DNA of 64,000 nucleotides from Dipteronia dyeriana (taxonomy: Eukaryota; Streptophyta; Magnoliopsida; Sapindales; Sapindaceae): the NCBI GenBank assembly GCA_032871835.1, contig CM065302.1:7423882-7487881 (forward strand), read 5' to 3'. The position numbers and the translations under genes were made by a program. The notes beneath the pieces were generated by a model, which was not told the origin of the DNA, searched no databases, and saw only the letters and a program-made list of their open reading frames with translations. Within the stretch, counting starts at the first letter, position 1, and each line of letters starts with the position of its first letter. Below are positions 58,378 to 64,000 of this stretch, one piece after another.

Positions 58378-58929
58378 CTACGGGAGTACGCCTTCTTCTA
58401 GGAATCTTTTTAGCTGAGTCATCCAACCGTTTGTCGGTGTTCGGATTTCTAAAATTTCCAAGTTTGGTTCAGTTGTGCTTGGTTTAAAGAGATGTGCAAC
58501 CGGAATAGTCTTTGGCCTGATTGTGCTTGTTGCTAATGCTAGCTTGGACAATGTGTCTGCCTTTTCATTATCCTCCCTGGGGATTTGGGAGATCTTATAC
58601 TCTTTGAATTTCTGGAGGAGTTGTTTTGCGATATCACGGTAGGCTATCATGCCTTCATCCTTGGCTTGGTACTCGTCAAGGACTTGGTTGACAATTACCT
58701 GTGAATCGCTGAATATCTCAATTTCAACTGCCCCAAGAGCTATGCAGACTTTGAGCCCAGCTAGTAGCACCTCGTACTCGGCTTGATTATTGGTTGCCTT
58801 GAAGTCAAACCTCATGGCACATTCGACATCATCTTCTTCGGGGGTGCATACTACGATCCATGTCCCACTGCCATGAGTTTTTGAAGAGCCATCAACATAC
58901 AGCTTCCATGGGAAATTTTTACCTAACAT
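58378..58929 (-). pseudogene. Tat Gypsy second (archaeal-type) RNase H
   Basis: One open stretch of 183 codons: KLYVDGSSKTHGSGTWIVV, NNQAEYEVLLAGLKVCIALG, IEIFSDSQVIVNQVL and REDNEKADTLSKLALA. The four acidic catalytic positions (D-E-D-D) are all present. Dual RNase H is a marker of the Tat lineage. This domain alone is intact but belongs to a broken polyprotein. Confidence 0.88.
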
Positions 58930-59076
58930 CTTTTTTGCTTCCAGGTTCGGTTATGTGAATTCTGCTATAAAATCTGCCACTGCTTTCCCTTTGAGAGATA
59001 TCCTAGGGATGTAGTGGATATCGAATTCACTTAGCTCGATTGCCCATTTGGTTAATCTCCCTGAAATCTCAGGCTT

Positions 59077-60200
59077 CTATAAAATCTGCTTCAACGGGCA
59101 ATCGGTGAGAACCTGGATTGTGTGAGTCTGGAAGTATGGCCTTAGCTTTCTTGTTGCTGAAATTAGTGCCAGGGCCATCTTTTCTGCTTGTGAATATCTG
59201 GTCTCAGCTGATAGAAGTGTCTTGCTGGTGTAATACACTGGCTTTTGTATTCCATCTTCTGTTTTGACTAGAACTGAGCTTGCTGCCAGTTCTATAATTG
59301 ACATGTATAGTTGGAGTGTCTCCCCCATCTAAGGTTTTGAAAGGATTGGAGCCTTTCCTAAGTATTCTTTAATTTTTAAGAATGCATGCTCATGCTCTTC
59401 ATTCCATTCAAGTCCTTTCCCTTTTCTAATTACTTTGAAAAAGAATGCACATCTATTTGTGGCTTTTAAGATGAATCTTCCTAAGGAAGCCAAACATCCT
59501 GTTAGGCGCTGTACTTCTTTAAGTGTCCTCGGTGAAGTCATTCTCTACAGGGCATGGATCTTCTCGGGGTTGACTTCGATTCCTCTTTAATGGACTTGAA
59601 AACTCAGGAATCTTTCTAAAGGAACCCCGAATAAACACTTGTTCGGATTTAGTTTCATTTGGTATCTCCTCAAGACATCAAATGTTTCCCACAGATCTGA
59701 AGTATGCTTGTCTGCTTTGACAAGTTGCTCCTGCATTTTTCAATCCAAAAGGCATCACAGTATAGCAGTACAAACCCTGATCAGTTGTGAATGCTATTTT
59801 TTCTTCGTCAGCCTTGTTCATCCTGATCTGGTTATACCCTGAGTAAGCATCCATGAAACTGAGTAACTCATGGCCTAATGTAGCGTCCACCAACTGATCT
59901 ATCCTCGGAAGTGGAAAGCTATCTTTCGGGCATGCCCTGTTCAGATCTATGAAATCTACGCACATCCTCGACTGTCCATTCTTCTTTTGGACGAGGACTA
60001 CATTAGCCACCCATTGAGGGTAATTGACCTCTCTAATTAATCCTACAACGATTAGCTTCTCTACTTCCTGTTTGATCGCCTGACTTCTTTCAAGATTGAA
60101 TGATCTTCTCTTTTATATCATCGATTTTGCATTCGGGTCTACTGTGAGATGGTGAGATATTATTCGGGCATCTATCCCGACCATGTCTTTATGACTCCAA
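59077..60200 (-). pseudogene. Tat Gypsy reverse transcriptase and first RNase H, with catalytic-motif deletion
   Basis: From 60200 down: VNYPQWVANVVLVQKKNG, SRMCVDFIDLNRACPKDSFP, LSFMDAYSGYNQIRMN, YCYTVMPFGLKNAGATCQ. At about 59715 the sequence jumps directly to SDLWETFDVLRRYQMKLNPN-like coding, so the stretch that normally holds the YVDD motif is missing. The RT thumb (59541-59329, LKEVQRLTGCLASLGRFI) and RNase H (59328-59077, KPVYYTSKTLLSAETRYSQA, MALALISATRKLRPYF) follow with stops. Confidence 0.85.
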
Positions 60201-60256
60201 GTGAACACATCCCTGTATTCTTTAAGTAGATCGATGAGGCTTTGTTTGACTCTTCC

Positions 60257-61290
60257 TTATAGGTTGGCCCCGATCATGACTTTTTTGTCTGGTTCATCTT
60301 TTTTCAGGGCGATTTCTTCAACCGGTTCAGTTTTGGATTCATTAGGCTCTTCTTTTGGATCGAATTCGAATGATAAGAGCTTTTCGTTCTGACTCGGTTG
60401 TGTTATAGTGCAAACTTGTTCATTCTTGTCCTTGTATACTGACAGGTTAGCTCTTCGGGCCATCTCTTGAGATCCCTTGACTATTCTGACCCCATGTTCT
60501 GTTGAGAATTTCATCATTAAGGCATAAGTGGTTGTTACGGCCTTGGTTTTATTCAGGAATGGTCATCCCAATAGTGCATTATATGGCCAATTCTTCAAGT
60601 CTACCACCATAAAGTTGAGCAATACAATTCTCTGGCAAGGTGCTACTTCAATCTTCACAGGTAGCTTTACCGTCCCCGAGTGACTTGACCTCAACTCCCC
60701 CAAATCCTCTGAGTGGGGTATGGAAGGGTTGTAGGTCCTTTCGGTCTAACTTAATTTGATCGTAGACGGCTACATTGAGAATATATGTTGAGATTCCATT
60801 ATCTATCAGGATTCTCCTGACTTCCCGGTGACCAATCCGGACACTTATGACCAAGACATCATTTGGCCAAACATCTACGCCATGTGAGTCTGCTTCTGTA
60901 AATGTTATTGGGTATCATCCTTCCTTTATCTTCTTCGGGTCTGGCTCGACCGAGTTTACATCAAAGTTATTTCTTGATTCTACTGCTTCTTTGATTTCCT
61001 GAGTTCGTTCTCGGTTATTTCTTCCAGTGGATGGTCCTCCAAAGATCGTATGTATTACTTGATTGGCCTCTAAACTGGTCCTTCGATTTCGACCAGAGCC
61101 GTGATCGATCCTGATCTCTTTCTTTGTTTCTGTTTTTTCATCCTTTTTTAAAATTACATCTTGCAGATGTCCTTCCCGAATCAGAGTTTTTATGTAGTCC
61201 CTGAGCTGGTAACACTTAGAAGTCTCATGACCGGTTTTCTTGTGGAATCTGCAATATTTGGTTGTATCTCGTCGGGCAAACTAAGATTGT
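60257..61290 (-). pseudogene. Tat Gypsy CCHC-like knuckle and protease region
   Basis: YCRFHKKTGHETSKCYQLRD (about 61260) resembles a zinc knuckle with His at the second position. NDVLVISVRIGHREVRRILI, DNGISTYIL (about 60855-60760) matches the retropepsin site, with DNG in place of the usual D-T/S/G-G pattern. An acidic linker (60517-60257) precedes RT. Stops separate the parts. Confidence 0.7.
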
Positions 61291-62739
61291 CGTCATGGTT
61301 CTTGTACCATATTCTTCTCTTCTAAGATGGCTAGGATTTCCTCCTGTTTTTTCCGAAGAGAGGTGTAATTGGTGTATCTACCTCGGTACTTCTCGATGGT
61401 CTGTTCGGCGTTACACCCATTACCCCCGTCCTTGCTTTTTTCTTTGCCATTTCCCTTCTGTTTTCCCTTCTGGTTCTGGCCCTTAGACTCGACATCCTTC
61501 TGTTCGGGTTTTCCTCCATGCATATAGCATCCATCGGTGGCCAATTCTTCTTCCTCGGCCAGTGCATATCCTCCTGCCATATCCATCATGTCTGCATATC
61601 TAGTCAGTCGGGCTCTCCTTAAATCAAAAGATAGCCGACCATTATGCAGGTTGTTGATGAACGCAACAATTATTTCTTCATCGTTTGCACTGCCAATTTC
61701 TGACACTGCTTGGCCGAATCTTCCCAAGTATTTCTTCAGTGACTCATCCTTCCCTTGCTTTATTTGAGAATGGTGAGCTACTGACTTTTTCCTATGAACA
61801 TTGCTCAGAAATTACCTTGAAAAGCTCCTGCTCAGTTCACTGAAACTTCTGATGCTTGCTGGGGGCAATCTCCAGAACCACCTCGAGCCCATATCTCCCA
61901 AAGTTTGTGGAAAATTGAGACATAGTAAGGGATCACTGTGGGCATACTGAGCCATGACACTTTTATAGTGTCTCACGTGCTCGTTTGGATCTGTATCTTT
62001 CTTAAACTGCTCCACGTGTGGCATCGGTCCACAAGATTTCTTTGGTGAATGGACTGTCAGAATCGTCATCAGACAAATCATTATACCTGTAACGTCTGAC
62101 CAGTGCATCCATTTGTCGCATATTGTTCTCGACTTCTTGAGTTAGGCTCTGGATTATAACATCTCTGTCTCCCACCGGGCTACCCCGACGGTTGAACCGT
62201 TGGGTGACTGTCATTCTTTCTAGCTCTTCACTTTGATACCGGGTTTCTTGTATGACTTCGTGATGGCACTTATGATGGTGCAGATCACTATCTTCTGATG
62301 ACGACCGATCTCTGTGCCAGTCATATTTGCGGTGCCTAGCACGTACTGTCTGATCCTGGTTCTGCTTCTAGTGTGGTCGTTCCTCTTCAGGTGTTTCACG
62401 TTCAGACTGATTGATTGGGGTTGAGTTCCTTCCAGCTTCTGGTGTATTTATGTCTGGTCCTACTACAACCTAACGGAGCCTTGCCGTTGGAAGGTTAAAA
62501 GTTTGTGCTTCTGCAGCCAGTAAATCAACTCCTTTCTTTGCTGTGTCTGCCACCAATTGCTGCAGCGCCTCTCGGAAGCGTAATGTCAGGTCTCTGCTGG
62601 TCGGAGGAACTTGCTGGATCCCTGCCATTGGTGTGGGTTGGCTCTCCGTGTTTGTAGCAGGATCCCACGAGGTACTGCCAACATGGATGTTATCCGGAGA
62701 TCTTTGACCGTTCCCGAAATTGCTTCTGCTTCTTGCCAT
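61291..62739 (-). pseudogene. Tat Gypsy gag
   Basis: The ATG at 62737-62739 begins MARSRSNFGNGQRSPDNIHV, then LTLRFREALQQLVADTAKKG. After frameshifts come EQFKKDTDPNEHVRHYKSVM, WFWRLPPASIRSFSELSRSF (the conserved Retrotrans_gag centre) and SANDEEIIVAFINNLHNGRL. A Lys/Gly-rich tail ends at 61293. Gag would form the virus-like particle; the frame is broken near 62470, 62110 and 61810. Confidence 0.87.
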
Positions 62740-62771
62740 GGCTGTTAATTAAGTCGAAGGTTCAACTGCCC

Positions 62772-62788
62772 CCTCCTTCTAGCGCCAA
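62772..62788 (-). other. Primer-binding site of the Tat Gypsy
   Basis: On the minus strand TTGGCGCTAGAAGGAGG directly follows the LTR end CAACA. The plus-strand Gypsy fragment at 43215 has nearly the same PBS (TTGGCGTTAGAAGG). Confidence 0.75.
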
Positions 62789-62789
62789 T

Positions 62790-63020
62790 TGTTGACGTTG
62801 ATTTCTGGATTATATCAGAATAGCCAACAAAGATTGGATTTCAGCTGAGATTTCAAATAGAGAGAAAAGGAGAAAGTAAACAAGACACGAGTTTTTTACG
62901 TGGTAAAACTCCGATGACTGGAGAAACGTCCACAGGTGATTGAGTGATCAACCTAGCCAAAATCCCTCTGAATTGGGAATGTTACAAGCTCTCGATCTCT
63001 CTTTTTTCACTCTGTATTTG
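62790..63020 (-). repeat. 5' LTR of the Tat Gypsy, truncated
   Basis: It aligns with the first ~230 bp (plus-strand sense) of the complete LTR at 51778-52640, from TGTTGACGTTGATTTCTGG to CTGTATTTG, and then similarity stops. The missing ~630 bp include the promoter, and the sequence right of 63020 is unrelated. Confidence 0.85.
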
Positions 63021-64000
63021 ACCATTAGAATCAAGGAAATCAAAAGATAAACAAATACCTTGACAATTTCAAGTGCAGTCACGAAAATGGTGTGATCCAC
63101 CAGAAAAATTGAACATATGACTTCAAACTTGCTTGGAGATGATAGAGGACTTCAATACAAAACTTCTCCAACTTGAATCACTCAAATCGGATAAGAAATG
63201 AGAGAGATATGGTGATTAAAAGTTGAGAGAAAAAACCTGGAAATTTTCTGCACTACATTTTCTTCTTCCTTAGAATGAAATGAGAAAGAGAAGAGATATA
63301 TAAAGGAGAGGGAAGAGATATATGTGAAAAGAACAAAGCTACCCCTTCAAGATACTTCCCCGAGATGGCGCGTGGGAATCTCGGGGCAGCAAGGAGTTGC
63401 AGCCGAGATGGCCACGCGCCATCTCGGGCTTGCACCTCTTGTTGGCCTTTCGGCCATGGTGCAACTCCCATGCGCTTCCCTCGCGTTCTTCGACCTTTCT
63501 CCGGCCTCCAAACTTGGATTTTGAATCCGTTTGCGGATTACGAACCTTAACTCTCTCACGGACATGGACATATAAGATACTCAACCCAGAATATAAGAAT
63601 TCGACTTGATATACGAAGACAAAGATAATGTATGAAACATAAGTTGAAAGTGTAGTATCTTTTGACTTAGAACTTGAAATCAATAGTATGAGTAACCGAA
63701 ATGACCGAAACTCAATCAAGAATGATTTAAGACTAAATCCAAGTTCAATATCCATGTTATACAAATATATACACACACAAACACAATTCACACTAGAATA
63801 CAAACTACATAGAGATAGTTTCCAATCATGCATATTCCAAAACATGTTAAGTTCAAACCAATGCATGAGCATTCATCTTTAAGTGTGTGAATGTGCTATA
63901 CATGGTGCAAAATGATATAGGAACACATATGAATGAATTGTATGTGTGTGTATATAATGGTGCACAAAGATGCAGGTACACAAATGTATGATTGTGTGTG
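63021..64000 (-). mobile_element. Possible LTR fragment of another retrotransposon, open at the window end
   Basis: It resembles the LTR-like block at 19880-21535 in layout: on the minus strand a TATA-like TTTATATATC (near 63293-63302) is followed by a CT-rich leader. It has a GC-rich inverted repeat (63359-63428) and a CA run near 63770-63784. No gene is supported; the open frames here follow the inverted repeat and have no recognisable domains. Confidence 0.35.
63359..63428. repeat. Perfect 17-bp inverted repeat with a third half-copy in the loop
   Basis: CCCGAGATGGCGCGTGG (63359-63375) and CCACGCGCCATCTCGGG (63412-63428) are exact reverse complements with a 36-nt loop. The loop contains another CCGAGATGG (63403-63411) that can pair with the right arm instead, so two hairpins compete. 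Confidence 0.92.

Larger units (their letters stand above)
51778..63020 (-). mobile_element. Ty3/Gypsy retrotransposon of the Tat lineage, minus strand, 5' LTR truncated
   Basis: Reading down from 63020: truncated 5' LTR, PBS, gag, protease, RT, RNase H, a second RNase H, integrase, a non-coding region with minisatellite, an ORF region in the opposite sense, PPT and a full 3' LTR. The second, archaeal-type RNase H and the antisense ORF between integrase and 3' LTR are known hallmarks of Tat (Retand/Ogre-type) elements. Stops, frameshifts and an RT deletion make it non-autonomous. It interrupts Copia 2 RNase H. Confidence 0.9.

Noticed and set aside
63253..63872. 177-codon minus-strand frame at the window end
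   Set aside because: It spans the GC-rich inverted repeat and a low-complexity Cys/Val stretch from a CA repeat; no domain, and it lies in LTR-like sequence.

Overview
The window reads as plant nuclear DNA, most likely from a eudicot and perhaps an asterid. It is AT-rich, full of nested retrotransposons and MITEs, and has a plant-type CYP76-like cytochrome P450 with a single phase-0 intron. The asterid suggestion rests only on the CYP76A-like look of that P450. I see no bacterial, CRISPR or operon-like content. Only one gene looks intact, the P450 at 13932-15550. The rest is mobile DNA, gene fragments and repeats.

Layout. 1-2490: the 3' part of a decayed hAT transposon, with its CCGAAA-rich subterminal repeats. 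2491-3275: a G-rich MITE-like block. 3855-6016: an element with long terminal inverted repeats (Mutator-like by structure) that contains the GC-rich 5' end of a second hAT element. 6061-9275: about 780-bp direct repeats flanking a tandemly duplicated 750-bp promoter-plus-first-exon module. 10560-15680: duplication copy 1, with a fragment of a Werner-type exonuclease gene, an old hAT MITE and the intact P450. 16060-16749: a longer Werner-exonuclease-like pseudogene on the minus strand. 17561-18968: a MITE-like element swollen by CA/TA microsatellites. 19085-21680: two more exonuclease fragments around a probable Gypsy LTR.

21540-42409 is duplication copy 2, the degraded partner of 10560-15680, expanded by insertions that can be peeled off one at a time from their target-site duplications: an ORF1-only L1 LINE (21894-34033); a Copia element inside the LINE (24319-33989), whose 3' LTR holds a G-rich MITE; a pre-duplication hAT MITE (34399-35054); a second hAT MITE (35853-36394); a long-TIR MULE (36808-38520); a 974-bp hAT element in P450 exon 1 (38798-39771); and a solo LTR (40125-41125). 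Without these, the remainder is a P450 pseudogene with five or more lesions.

42410-63020 is another nest: a Tat-like Gypsy fragment (LTR, PBS, start of gag), broken by a second member of the same Copia family (43782-51777), itself broken by a minus-strand Tat-lineage Gypsy (51778-63020). That Gypsy carries two RNase H domains, an integrase, and a plus-strand (antisense) ORF region with a coiled coil. The last kilobase resembles part of another LTR.

All element and gene calls come from reading translations, repeat ends and target duplications by eye. Superfamily names follow known hallmarks. No alignment or database search was run.
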